This document shows positions 17,618-25,594 of a stretch of 64,000 nt of DNA, piece by piece. The stretch is from Myxococcales bacterium (lineage in GTDB: Bacteria > Myxococcota_A > Polyangia > Polyangiales > Polyangiaceae), in contig JANYHK010000120.1 in the NCBI GenBank assembly GCA_025359105.1, forward strand, positions 87,811 to 151,810. Direction: 5' to 3'. How positions within the stretch are numbered: position 1 is the stretch's first letter; every line of letters begins with the position of its first letter. The notes below the pieces were generated by a model. The model saw nothing but the letters and a program-made list of their open reading frames with translations, did not search any database and was not told the DNA's origin. Made by a program: the position numbers and the translations under genes.

Positions 17618-18972
17618 TCTTCGTCTCGAAGAGGGTGGCGCTGCCCGACGGCGTGCGCCCCGCGTCGGTGCACGTCGAGCACGGGACGGTCGTCGCCGTC
17701 CGCGGTCCTGGAGACGTCCCGGCGGGCGCGCCTTTCGTCGATCTCGGTAGCGACGTGCTGCTCCCCGGCCTCGTCGACACGCACGTGCACATCAACGATC
17801 CTGGGCGCGCGGCCTGGGAGGGGTTCGAGACGGCGACGCGCGCGGCCGCGGCAGGAGGGGTCACCACGCTCGTCGACATGCCGCTCAACAGCGTCCCGCC
17901 GACGACCACGCTCGCGGGCCTCGCGGCGAAGGCGCAGGCTGCGGAGGGCCGGCTCTCCGTCGACGTCGGCTTCTGCGCCGGCCTCGTCCCGGAAAGCGTC
18001 GGCCAGCTGCGCGGCCTGTGGGACGCCGGGGCGATCGCGTTCAAGTGCTTCCTCGCCGAGTCCGGCGTGCCCGAGTTCTCGCACGTCGAGGAGGCGCACC
18101 TCGAGGCCGGCATGCGCGAGCTCGCGGGCTTCGGCGCGCCGCTGCTGGTCCACGCGGAGCTCCCCGGCCCGCTCGCCCGCGCCGCCGCCGCGCAAGCCGC
18201 GGCAGGCAAGCTCGAGCCGCGCGCCTACGCGACCTGGCTCGACTCTCGCCCGCGCGAGGCCGAGGACGAAGCGATCGATCTGGTGATCCGCCTGTGCCGG
18301 GACACCGGCGCGCGCGCCCACGTCGTGCACCTCTCGAGCGCCACTGCGCTCACCGCCATCCGCCGCGCGAAGGACGTGCACGCCCCCTTCAGCGCGGAGA
18401 CGTGCCCCCACTACCTCACCTTCGCCTCCGAGGAGATCCCCGCGGGCGCCACCGAGTACAAGTGCGCGCCGCCGATCCGCGAGGCGAGCAACCGCGACCA
18501 GCTATGGGACGCGCTGCGCGAGCGGCTCCTCGATCAGGTCGTAACCGACCACTCGCCGGCCACCGTGGAGCTCAAATGTTGCGGCTCCGGCGACTTCGTC
18601 GCGGCGTGGGGCGGCATCGCGTCGCTCCAGCTCGGCCTCGCCGCGGTGTGGACGAGCGCGCGCGCCCGCGGCGCCAGCCTCGCGGCCGTCGTCGACTGGA
18701 TGTGCGCCGCGCCCGCGCGCCTCGTCGGACTCTCCGCCACCAAGGGCCGCATCGCGCCCGGCGCCGACGCCGACTTCGCCGTGTGGGACCCCGACGCCGA
18801 CTTTGCGGTCGACGCCCAGCGCCTCGAGCACAAGAACAAGGTGACGCCGTACCATGGCCGAACCCTCCGCGGCCGCGTCCTCGAGACGTGGCTGCGCGGC
18901 GAGAAGATCTACGATCGCGGCGCGTTCCCCACCGCACCGCGCGGACGCTGGTTGAGACGAGGAGCAGCATGA
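17614..18972 (+). CDS. allB: allantoinase
   Basis: 452 residues, the normal length for this amidohydrolase, which opens allantoin to allantoate. Metal-site motifs are present: DTHVHINDPG at the first strand, IAFKCFL with the Lys expected to be carboxylated, HAEL, VHLSS and TDHSP with the catalytic Asp. The TCPHYLTF segment separates it from hydantoinases and is typical of allantoinase. It is coupled by ATGA overlaps to the FAD subunit gene before and the allantoicase fusion after. The neighbours make allantoin the likely substrate over dihydroorotate or hydantoins. Confidence 0.92.
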   Translation: MIFVSKRVALPDGVRPASVHVEHGTVVAVRGPGDVPAGAPFVDLGSDVLLPGLVDTHVHINDPGRAAWEGFETATRAAAAGGVTTLVDMPLNSVPPTTTLAGLAAKAQAAEGRLSVDVGFCAGLVPESVGQLRGLWDAGAIAFKCFLAESGVPEFSHVEEAHLEAGMRELAGFGAPLLVHAELPGPLARAAAAQAAAGKLEPRAYATWLDSRPREAEDEAIDLVIRLCRDTGARAHVVHLSSATALTAIRRAKDVHAPFSAETCPHYLTFASEEIPAGATEYKCAPPIREASNRDQLWDALRERLLDQVVTDHSPATVELKCCGSGDFVAAWGGIASLQLGLAAVWTSARARGASLAAVVDWMCAAPARLVGLSATKGRIAPGADADFAVWDPDADFAVDAQRLEHKNKVTPYHGRTLRGRVLETWLRGEKIYDRGAFPTAPRGRWLRRGAA

Positions 18973-20456
18973 GCGACTTCACCGAGCTGGTCGATCTCGC
19001 CGCCGAGCGCCTCGGCGCCGCGGCGATCGCGACGAACGACGATTTCTTCGCGTCCAAGGACAACCTCCTCAAGGCCGCGCCCGCCATCTTCATCGACGGC
19101 AAGTACACCGCTCGCGGAAAGTGGATGGACGGGTGGGAGTCGCGCCGCCGCCGGACGCCCGGCCACGACTGGTGCATCGTGCGCCTCGGCGCGCCCGGGA
19201 TCGTGCACGGGGTCGTCGTCGACACCGCCTTCTTTCGCGGGAATTTCCCGGAGTCCTGCTCGATCGACGCGTGCAGTGTGCACGCCAACGCCGACGCCGA
19301 TTTCCTGACGTCCGCCGCTGTCCAATGGTTCGAGCTCCTCCCGAAGACGAAGCTTCAGGGCGACACGAAGAACGCGTTCGACGTCGCCGGGCGCCAGCGC
19401 GTCACCCACCTGCGCCTGGCCATCTTCCCCGACGGCGGCGTCGCGCGCCTGCGCGTGCACGGCCGCGTCATGCCCGACGTCCGCTGGATGGGCCGCCCTG
19501 GCGCCGAGGTGGATCTCGCGAGCGTCGAGAACGGCGGCGTCGTCACCTCGTGCAACGACATGTTCTTCGGCTCGCGCCACAACCTCATCATGCCGGGGCG
19601 CGGCGTGAACATGGGCGACGGCTGGGAGACGAAGCGGAGCCGCCGCGAAGGACCCGATTGGGTGATCGTGAAGCTCGCGGCGCTCGGCGTACTGTCACGC
19701 ATCGAGGTCGACACCGCGCACTTCAAGGGCAACTTCCCGGAGAGCTGCGCGATCCAGGCGCGCCGCGGCGAGGGGGCGTGGCAGGACGTGCTCCCGCGCA
19801 CCAAGCTCCAGGCGCACACGCGTCACTTCTACGAGTCGGAGCTCCTCGCCCACGATCCCGCCACCGAGGTGCGTTTGCAGATCTACCCCGACGGCGGCGT
19901 CAGCCGGCTGCGCCTCTGGGGCAACGTGACAGCCGAAGGGCGCGAAGCCTTCGGCGTCGAGCGCTTGAACTTGCTCTCGTCCGCCGACGCCGCGCGGGAG
20001 CTCGCCAGGTGCTGCGGCGCGGCCGCGTGGGCGTCGAAGATGGCCCTGGCACGCCCGTTCGCCGGACTCGCCGCGGCGAAGGAGAAGGGCCGCCAGATCT
20101 GGAGCGGCCTCGGGAAGGACGACTGGCTCGAAGCCTTCCGCGCGCACCCGCGCATCGGCGAGAAGAAGGCCGAGAAGACGCAGGACGCGACCGCGAAGAC
20201 GTGGTCGAGCGAAGAGCAATCGAAGGCCGTGGCGGCGAGCGCGGAGACGCTGGCGGCGCTCGCGGCCACCAACGCCGCATACGAGGCGAAGTTCGGCCAC
20301 ATCTACATCGTCTGCGCGACCGGCAAGACGGCCGACGAGCTGCTCGAGATCGCCAAGACGCGCCTCGCGAACGGCGCGGCCGCCGAGCTCGCCGTCGCCG
20401 CCGCGGAGCAAGCCAAGATCACCGATTTGCGCCTCGAAAGGCTGGTGAACGGATGA
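18969..20456 (+). CDS. alc-uraD: bifunctional allantoicase / OHCU decarboxylase fusion
   Basis: 495 residues. Residues 1 to about 325 are allantoicase (allantoate to ureidoglycolate and urea), with the two internal jelly-roll repeats each marked by DFFAS or DMFFGS, GWE[ST]KR/GWESRR and FxGNFPESC. Residues from about 330 to the end are OHCU decarboxylase (UraD), with the catalytic His in HPRIGE and the closing KFGHIYIVCATGKT. The two activities are not consecutive: OHCU decarboxylation comes before allantoinase, allantoicase after. No frameshift or stop separates the halves. Both ends are coupled by ATGA overlaps. Confidence 0.88.
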   Translation: MSDFTELVDLAAERLGAAAIATNDDFFASKDNLLKAAPAIFIDGKYTARGKWMDGWESRRRRTPGHDWCIVRLGAPGIVHGVVVDTAFFRGNFPESCSIDACSVHANADADFLTSAAVQWFELLPKTKLQGDTKNAFDVAGRQRVTHLRLAIFPDGGVARLRVHGRVMPDVRWMGRPGAEVDLASVENGGVVTSCNDMFFGSRHNLIMPGRGVNMGDGWETKRSRREGPDWVIVKLAALGVLSRIEVDTAHFKGNFPESCAIQARRGEGAWQDVLPRTKLQAHTRHFYESELLAHDPATEVRLQIYPDGGVSRLRLWGNVTAEGREAFGVERLNLLSSADAARELARCCGAAAWASKMALARPFAGLAAAKEKGRQIWSGLGKDDWLEAFRAHPRIGEKKAEKTQDATAKTWSSEEQSKAVAASAETLAALAATNAAYEAKFGHIYIVCATGKTADELLEIAKTRLANGAAAELAVAAAEQAKITDLRLERLVNG

Positions 20457-20788
20457 GCCTCTCGACCCACGTCCTCGACACGTCACGCGGCAAGCCGGCG
20501 GCCGGCGTCGCCTTGCAGCTCAGCCTGAGCGAAGGGGGCACGTTTCGCCTCGTCGGCCGCGGCATCACCGATCCCGACGGGCGCTGCAAGACGCTCGTCC
20601 CGCCCGGCCCGCTCGCCACCGGGGTCTACCGGCTCACGTTCGACGTCGCCGCCTACTTCGCGGCGCAGTCGCTCGAGACGTTCTACCCGACGGTGAACAT
20701 CCACTTCGAGGTGAAGGATGCGGAAGCGCACTACCACGTGCCGCTCCTCTTGAGCGCGTGGGGGTATTCCACCTATCGTGGTAGCTGA
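20453..20788 (+). CDS. uraH: 5-hydroxyisourate hydrolase (transthyretin-like)
   Basis: 111 residues. It hydrolyses 5-hydroxyisourate, the product of urate oxidation, to OHCU. Family marks are STHVLDTSRGKPA at the start, TDPDGRCK, and the C-terminal YSTYRGS that separates HIU hydrolase from transthyretin. His residues near the start and in HYHVPL plus the Arg in YRGS form the active site. It is the last of six genes joined by ATGA overlaps. Having HIU hydrolase here implies a urate-oxidising enzyme, which is supplied by the convergent PuuD-like gene. Confidence 0.93.
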   Translation: MSLSTHVLDTSRGKPAAGVALQLSLSEGGTFRLVGRGITDPDGRCKTLVPPGPLATGVYRLTFDVAAYFAAQSLETFYPTVNIHFEVKDAEAHYHVPLLLSAWGYSTYRGS

Positions 20789-21137
20789 CGTGGAAAAAGA
20801 GCCCTCGACCTTGTTCTTCCAGGCGGCCCGGGTCGTCCTCTTCGTCGCCGTCGGCGAAGCGGTGGAGGCGGCTTGCGCGAAGGGGTGTGATGCGATTCGT
20901 GTGCTCCGCGTGGCTTCGCCGGTCGAAGCCATGAAGCTCATCGTCGAGCTGCACCCCATCCTCGTGCTCGTCGGGGAGTCGATCTCGGCGGCGGACGAGG
21001 ACGCGATCCTCCAGCACGCCGGCGCGACCGGTGCGGTGCTCGTGCGGCAGCGTGAGGTGGACGTCTTCGCGGCCGAGGAGTGGATGCGCGAATCGGTACG
21101 CGCAGCCGTGCGCCTGCGCGCGATCCGATCCATCTAG
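20778..21137 (+). CDS. small protein resembling a degenerate response-regulator receiver domain
   Basis: 119 residues from a GTG at 20778, overlapping the end of uraH by 11 bases. The alternation of hydrophobic strands and helices (ARVVLFVAVGEAV, then AIRVLRVASPVEAMKLI, then PILVLVGESI) suggests a receiver-like alpha/beta fold of the right length, but the phosphoacceptor Asp position is taken by VG and the acidic pair is missing. It may be a phosphorylation-independent regulator of the purine genes or a neutral passenger. The fold call is tentative. Confidence 0.5.
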   Translation: MVADVEKEPSTLFFQAARVVLFVAVGEAVEAACAKGCDAIRVLRVASPVEAMKLIVELHPILVLVGESISAADEDAILQHAGATGAVLVRQREVDVFAAEEWMRESVRAAVRLRAIRSI

Positions 21138-21170
21138 CCGGCTTCTGGAATCGCGCGGTGATGGCTCGCG

Positions 21171-22796
21171 CTACTTGCCGGGCAGGGTGAGCTCGGCGGT
21201 CGCCGTTCCCTTGGCATCGACCTTCACCTTGACGGTCGCGCGTCCGAAGACCTCGTGCCAGGCGGCGAGCTCGAGCTCGCCGGCGGGGACGTTCGCGAGC
21301 ACGATCTCGCCCTTGTCGTCCGACACGGCGAAATAGGGGTGCGCCACGACGCCCACGAAACCGCTCATCCAGGGGTGCACGTCGCACTTGGCGTTCACCA
21401 TGATCTCGGCGTGGCCGAACGTCTTGGTGAGGCGCATGTCCTTGCTTGCCATCGCCTCGTTGAACGTGGGGTTGTCCATGGCGATCGCGCGGACGTTGTG
21501 GAAGACCGGATCGCTGTTCAGGAACGTGACCTTCTGGCCCACCATCGCGCCGACCACGTGCGGTCCGTACATGCACGCGCGCTGATCGACGAGCACCTCC
21601 TCGGCCGGCGGCGGCTCGGACCAGGCGCCGATCCCCTTGTCGATCCACACGAACGCGTTCTGCACGAGCCCGCCTTTGACGAGCGCCGTGTTCGAGAAAA
21701 ACGGTCCCTTCACGTCGGGCGCGCAGGTGGAGGGGATCGCGAGCTCGACCGGCGCCGGCACCGCGCCGTTCCAGTGCACGACGGCGCGCACCGTCCCCGT
21801 GCCGGAGGCCGCGGCGCTGGCTGGAGCGGCGCTCGGCCCACCCTTGCTCGACGCGAACACGAGCGGAAGAGGCTGCCCGCCCCCGCCGGGATCGCTCGAC
21901 GTCGACGTGGCCGTCAGGCGCGAGTTGGCGACGAGGATGACGACGGCCAGGATCGCGAACACGATGCCGGGCGACCGGTCGCCGGTGTTCTCGTAGTGCC
22001 GGGCCGCCGCGCCGACGAGCATCAGCCCGCCGAGCACCGCCCACGCCCACGTGCTGCCGTAGGTCGCGGGGAAGTGGTTCGAGAGCATGATGAAGATGAC
22101 GGGGTACGTCATGTAGTTGTTGTGCCGCGAGCGCTGCTTGGCCCGCTTGCCGAGCGCGGCGTCGGGCGCGCGCCCCTCCTTCACCGCGGCGACGAGCGCC
22201 CGCTGCGCCGGGATGATGCGCATCGCCACGTTGGCGACCATCCACGTGCCCATCATGGCGCCGGTGTGGATGTACGCAGCGCGCCCGCTGAAGAAGTGCC
22301 CGAAGAACCACGCCGAGGCGACCACGAACGCGAACGTGACGACGGCGCCAGCGAGCATGCTCTTGCCGATCGGAGAGAGCCACAGCAGATCGTAGAACAC
22401 CCACGAGGCCGCGATCGTCCCGAGCCCGATCGCCATGCCGACGGGCGCGGTGATGGTCGAGACGCTCGCGTCGAGGAGCAGAACGCCGCCGCCCGCGTAA
22501 TAGACGACGCCGAGGAGCACCATCCCGGTAAGCCAGGTGAAGTACGCCTCCCACTTGAACCAGTGGAGCGTCTTGGGCATCTCGCTCGGCGCGACCAGCT
22601 TCTTCTCGACCTGGTAGAAGCCGCCGGAGTGGACCATCCACAGCTCGCCCTCGACACCCTTCTTCGGCGTCTCCGGCTTCTCGAGGTGGCTATCGAGCCA
22701 GTTGAAGAAGATCGAGGTCCCGATCCACATGATCCCCGCCAGGATGTGCATCCAGCGGACGACCAGGTGGAGTCCTTCGGTTACGAGGGCGCCCAT
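21171..22796 (-). CDS. puuD: PuuD-like membrane urate oxidase fused to a cupredoxin-like domain
   Basis: 541 residues. The first ~290 match PuuD-type urate hydroxylase: eight or so membrane segments starting LHLVVRWMHILAGIMWIGTS, with conserved His and Trp residues. Characterised PuuD proteins end in a cytochrome c (CxxCH); none is present here. Instead, after a Gly/Ala/Pro linker (about 295-335), the exported C-terminal half has NSDPVFHNVRAI and, later, KCDVHPWMSGF, the His...Cys-x2-His-x2-Met ligand set of a type 1 copper site. It probably turns urate into 5-hydroxyisourate, feeding uraH, with electrons leaving through copper. It converges on the xdh-ura operon. The membrane part is confident; the copper site is inferred from motifs. 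Confidence 0.8.
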   Translation of the reverse strand: MGALVTEGLHLVVRWMHILAGIMWIGTSIFFNWLDSHLEKPETPKKGVEGELWMVHSGGFYQVEKKLVAPSEMPKTLHWFKWEAYFTWLTGMVLLGVVYYAGGGVLLLDASVSTITAPVGMAIGLGTIAASWVFYDLLWLSPIGKSMLAGAVVTFAFVVASAWFFGHFFSGRAAYIHTGAMMGTWMVANVAMRIIPAQRALVAAVKEGRAPDAALGKRAKQRSRHNNYMTYPVIFIMLSNHFPATYGSTWAWAVLGGLMLVGAAARHYENTGDRSPGIVFAILAVVILVANSRLTATSTSSDPGGGGQPLPLVFASSKGGPSAAPASAAASGTGTVRAVVHWNGAVPAPVELAIPSTCAPDVKGPFFSNTALVKGGLVQNAFVWIDKGIGAWSEPPPAEEVLVDQRACMYGPHVVGAMVGQKVTFLNSDPVFHNVRAIAMDNPTFNEAMASKDMRLTKTFGHAEIMVNAKCDVHPWMSGFVGVVAHPYFAVSDDKGEIVLANVPAGELELAAWHEVFGRATVKVKVDAKGTATAELTLPGK

Positions 22797-22849
22797 GGTT
22801 CGAGCCTAAAGTACTCTTCTCTCGGTGTTTGGAGCACATTTCGGGCAAA

Positions 22850-22871
22850 TTGGCCGCCCTAGCCCGGCCAA
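22850..22871. promoter_or_regulatory. palindrome, possible operator between puuD and the thioredoxin-like lipoprotein
   Basis: TTGGCCG and CGGCCAA are perfect 7-base inverted arms separated by 8 bases, in the 107-base divergent gap between the puuD and lipoprotein starts. Placement and symmetry suit a dimeric regulator, but no regulator gene lies nearby and a chance palindrome in GC-rich DNA is possible. Confidence 0.35.
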
Positions 22872-22903
22872 AGGAAACCCGCGGCGTGCCGTACTGCTAC
22901 TCT

Positions 22904-23566
22904 ATGGGTGTGGCGTCGAGGGCTTTGATCGGGGTGCTCGCCGTTGCGGTGTTCGCGGCCGCGTGCGCTTCCCACCCCACGGCGTCCTCGACCCAGGGGG
23001 ACGGCAACATCCCCTCCGGGGCGCCGGTTCCGACCTCCGGCGAGTACCCGGCCGGTCCGTTCGGCTACAAGGTCGGCGACGTCTTCCCGCGCGTGCAGAT
23101 CCTCGGCTACCACGGCGGCACCGGCGCGTGGACGACCATCGACAGCAAGGACTACTTCGATCCGAGCGGCACCCGCGGCGTGAACGGCGTCTACATCACC
23201 GTGAGCGCGCCGTGGTGCGCGGGCTGCAAGGTCGAGGGGCAGGAGCTGCCCGTGCTGTGGAACGCGCGGTACAAGGCCCGCGGCGCGCGCATCCTGACGG
23301 TGCTCCTCCAGAACGCGGCGTACGAGCCGGCGTCGCAGGGAACCGTCGACGCGTGGGTGACGACCTACGCGACGCCCTACGACATCGCCGTCGGCGATCC
23401 GCCGACCGTGCTGCCGCCCCGGCCCGCGACGGGGGGCATCCCGCTCCCGTACAACTACGCGATCGATCCGCGCACGATGAAGATCTCCGCGATCGACGCG
23501 GGCGACTACTTCCACGGCGACGCCTTGCCGGGCCTCGACGTCGTCCTCGCGAACAACAAAAAGTAG
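22904..23566 (+). CDS. thioredoxin-like lipoprotein
   Basis: 220 residues from the ATG at 22904 (MGVASRALIGVLA); a further upstream start would put non-signal residues before the signal peptide. A lipobox (AAAC) ends the signal. The mature part is a thioredoxin/TlpA-like fold with SAPWCAGCKVE, the CxxC redox pair, and a cis-Pro-like segment near PLPYNYAIDP. It should act on thiols outside the cytoplasm. It is divergent from puuD and could help maintain or load the copper-type domain, as Sco-like proteins do, though that link is only inferred. Confidence 0.75.
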   Translation: MGVASRALIGVLAVAVFAAACASHPTASSTQGDGNIPSGAPVPTSGEYPAGPFGYKVGDVFPRVQILGYHGGTGAWTTIDSKDYFDPSGTRGVNGVYITVSAPWCAGCKVEGQELPVLWNARYKARGARILTVLLQNAAYEPASQGTVDAWVTTYATPYDIAVGDPPTVLPPRPATGGIPLPYNYAIDPRTMKISAIDAGDYFHGDALPGLDVVLANNKK

Positions 23567-23597
23567 CGGCAGCAGCCTCTTCGCTCGGTCGCTCGCG

Positions 23598-25043
23598 TCA
23601 GGCAACCTTGCGGCGGTTCTCCATGATCTTGGCGAACGAGCGGCCGCGGATCTCGTCGAGGGTGAGGCCGGTGGCGAGCGCTTCCTCTTCGGTGATGGCG
23701 CCGCAGTTGATGCCGCGGAGGAAGAAGTTGAGCAAACCCTGGCCGGTCGCCGCGTCGTCGAAGACGTCGCCCACCAGCGTGGCCTGCGCCGCCTTCTCGA
23801 CGAAGTTCTTCAGGCGCTCGCTCGCGGCCGGCAGTCCCTCGAGGAAAAACGAGATGACCGTGGCGTAGCGGGTCGGCAGCTGGGCGGGGTGGAGGTCCCA
23901 GCCCTGGTAGAAGCCCTGCTTGAGTGAGTGCATCACCTGCTGCGAGTGCAGGCGCCACGCCGAGTGCACGGCCGCGCGGTTCTCGAGGATCTGCTGAGGC
24001 GTGAGGGCGGCGCCGTCTTTCGCCGCCTTGTGCGGCGAGACCGGCATGATGTTCGTCGCGCCGTCGGACAGCCATACGCCGGTCGCCGCGAGCGACACCT
24101 GCATCACGTGCTTGGCAAAATCGCACGCCGGGTGCGTCATCCCCTGGTACGCGGCGGTGATGCTGCAGCTCGCGGTGTAGTCGTACGTCCCGAAGTGCGC
24201 GGCGACGATGCGCCCGCGCCCGGCGTTCACCAGGTGGCTGACGGTGGCCTCGCCGCGGGCGTCGAAGACCGACTGGGTCGTCTCGATCATGATCTCGCAC
24301 TTGAGCGAGCCCTTCGCGAGCTTCAGCTTGTCCTCGAACACGTCGAAGAGATCGACGAGGGCCGTGACCTGCTCGGGGATCGTCACCTTGGGGAGCGTGA
24401 CGACGAAGTTCTGCGGCAGGCCCTTGCCGGCGGCGAGGAGCGTGGACAAGAAGACGTCGACCGTGCGGAAGCTGCGCGCACGGAGCTCCTCGGTGAACGG
24501 CTTGATGCGGATCCCGATGAATGGCGGCAGGGAGCTCTGGGCCATCCCCTTGGCGACTTCCTCGGCTGCGGCGACGGCATGGCCGTCTTCCTCGGCGTCG
24601 GCGCGGCTCCCGTAGCCGTCCTCGAAGTCGATGCGGAAGTCCTCGACCGGCTCCTTCGCGAGCTTTGCGACGACGCGCGAGTAGACCGCGTGCGCGAGCC
24701 ATGCAGGCGCGTTGCCGGTGCGAGCGGACGCCGGATCGGCCGTGACCTGGCGGACGAGCGCGGCGACCTCGGCGGGCTGCTCCGGCAGGCGATCCCAGCC
24801 CGGCAGGCGCAGCGCGCGCGCGAACGTGACGAAGTCGGGCGCGAACTGCTCGAGCGAGCCGAGCGCGACCTTGCCCAGCTTCGCGGAGCCGTCCGCCTTG
24901 AAGATGTGCGCGCCGCCGTAGACGGTGTGCACCGGCTGCCGGCGGCTGCTCTCGCCGGGGTAGCGCTGGGCGAACGCCAGGTTTGCGTCCTTGAGGCGGG
25001 AGGTGAGCGCGCTCGTCGTCTCGGGTGTCAGCGTGGTCTTCAT
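23598..25043 (-). CDS. HpcH/HpaI aldolase / citrate lyase-type enzyme, possible malate synthase-like
   Basis: 481 residues from the ATG at 25043. TIM-barrel enzyme related to citrate lyase beta and malate synthase. Visible marks: DFRIDFEDGYG (metal-binding acidic residues), VVTLPKV, CEIMIETTQSVFD with the metal-binding Glu, and AAHFGTYDYTAS. Members of about this length occur near ureide genes in other bacteria, where they may condense glyoxylate released from ureidoglycolate. Here it is near the purine genes, which supports the same role. The exact reaction is not established. Confidence 0.7.
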   Translation of the reverse strand: MKTTLTPETTSALTSRLKDANLAFAQRYPGESSRRQPVHTVYGGAHIFKADGSAKLGKVALGSLEQFAPDFVTFARALRLPGWDRLPEQPAEVAALVRQVTADPASARTGNAPAWLAHAVYSRVVAKLAKEPVEDFRIDFEDGYGSRADAEEDGHAVAAAEEVAKGMAQSSLPPFIGIRIKPFTEELRARSFRTVDVFLSTLLAAGKGLPQNFVVTLPKVTIPEQVTALVDLFDVFEDKLKLAKGSLKCEIMIETTQSVFDARGEATVSHLVNAGRGRIVAAHFGTYDYTASCSITAAYQGMTHPACDFAKHVMQVSLAATGVWLSDGATNIMPVSPHKAAKDGAALTPQQILENRAAVHSAWRLHSQQVMHSLKQGFYQGWDLHPAQLPTRYATVISFFLEGLPAASERLKNFVEKAAQATLVGDVFDDAATGQGLLNFFLRGINCGAITEEEALATGLTLDEIRGRSFAKIMENRRKVA

Positions 25044-25114
25044 AGATTCGCCTTCTCGGCGCCGCACGTTAGCAGATGCCGCGGGCGCCGTGGCGCGTGT
25101 ACCCTGCCGTTTCG

Positions 25115-25594
25115 ATGCCTCAGCACCTCGTTCGCTTCGGCCGATGGACGGTCCGCGTCGCGCCGGAGAAGACCCGCGCGGCGTACACCGGCCTCGTCGC
25201 GGCGTCGGAGCGCTGCGGGTGCAACATCTGCCGGAACTACCAGGCCGCCCGCGACCAGGTGTTCGGCGCCGAGCCGCGCGCGTTCCTGAACCAGCTCGGG
25301 ATCGATCTCATGCGCGAGGTGGAGGTCCTGCACACGCACCGCATCGCCCGCGGGCGCCACGCCTACCAGGGCTGGTTCCACCTCTTCGGCGCGCTCGAAT
25401 CCGGCAAGGACGCCTACGTCCCGCGCGGCCCCGACGCGTTCGCCGTCGAGCTCGAGCCGTGCGGCGAGGCGCTCTCGTTCGGCTTCACGACCCGCCTCGC
25501 GCTCGTGTCGAACGCGTGGGTGAACGCGCAGGTCATCCAGCTCGAGTTCGCCGCGATCGTCCCGTGGGTGCTCGACATCGACGAGCCGTCGTGA
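25115..25594 (+). CDS. hypothetical protein coupled to the DNA methyltransferase
   Basis: 159 residues from the ATG at 25115. It has a Cys cluster, RCGCNICRNY, that could hold a metal or be structural, and no signal peptide. The rest is mixed alpha/beta without motifs I know. Its TGA overlaps the GTG of the methyltransferase gene, so the two are translationally coupled. A role beside DNA methylation, such as a specificity or control factor, is possible but only on position. Confidence 0.55.
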   Translation: MPQHLVRFGRWTVRVAPEKTRAAYTGLVAASERCGCNICRNYQAARDQVFGAEPRAFLNQLGIDLMREVEVLHTHRIARGRHAYQGWFHLFGALESGKDAYVPRGPDAFAVELEPCGEALSFGFTTRLALVSNAWVNAQVIQLEFAAIVPWVLDIDEPS

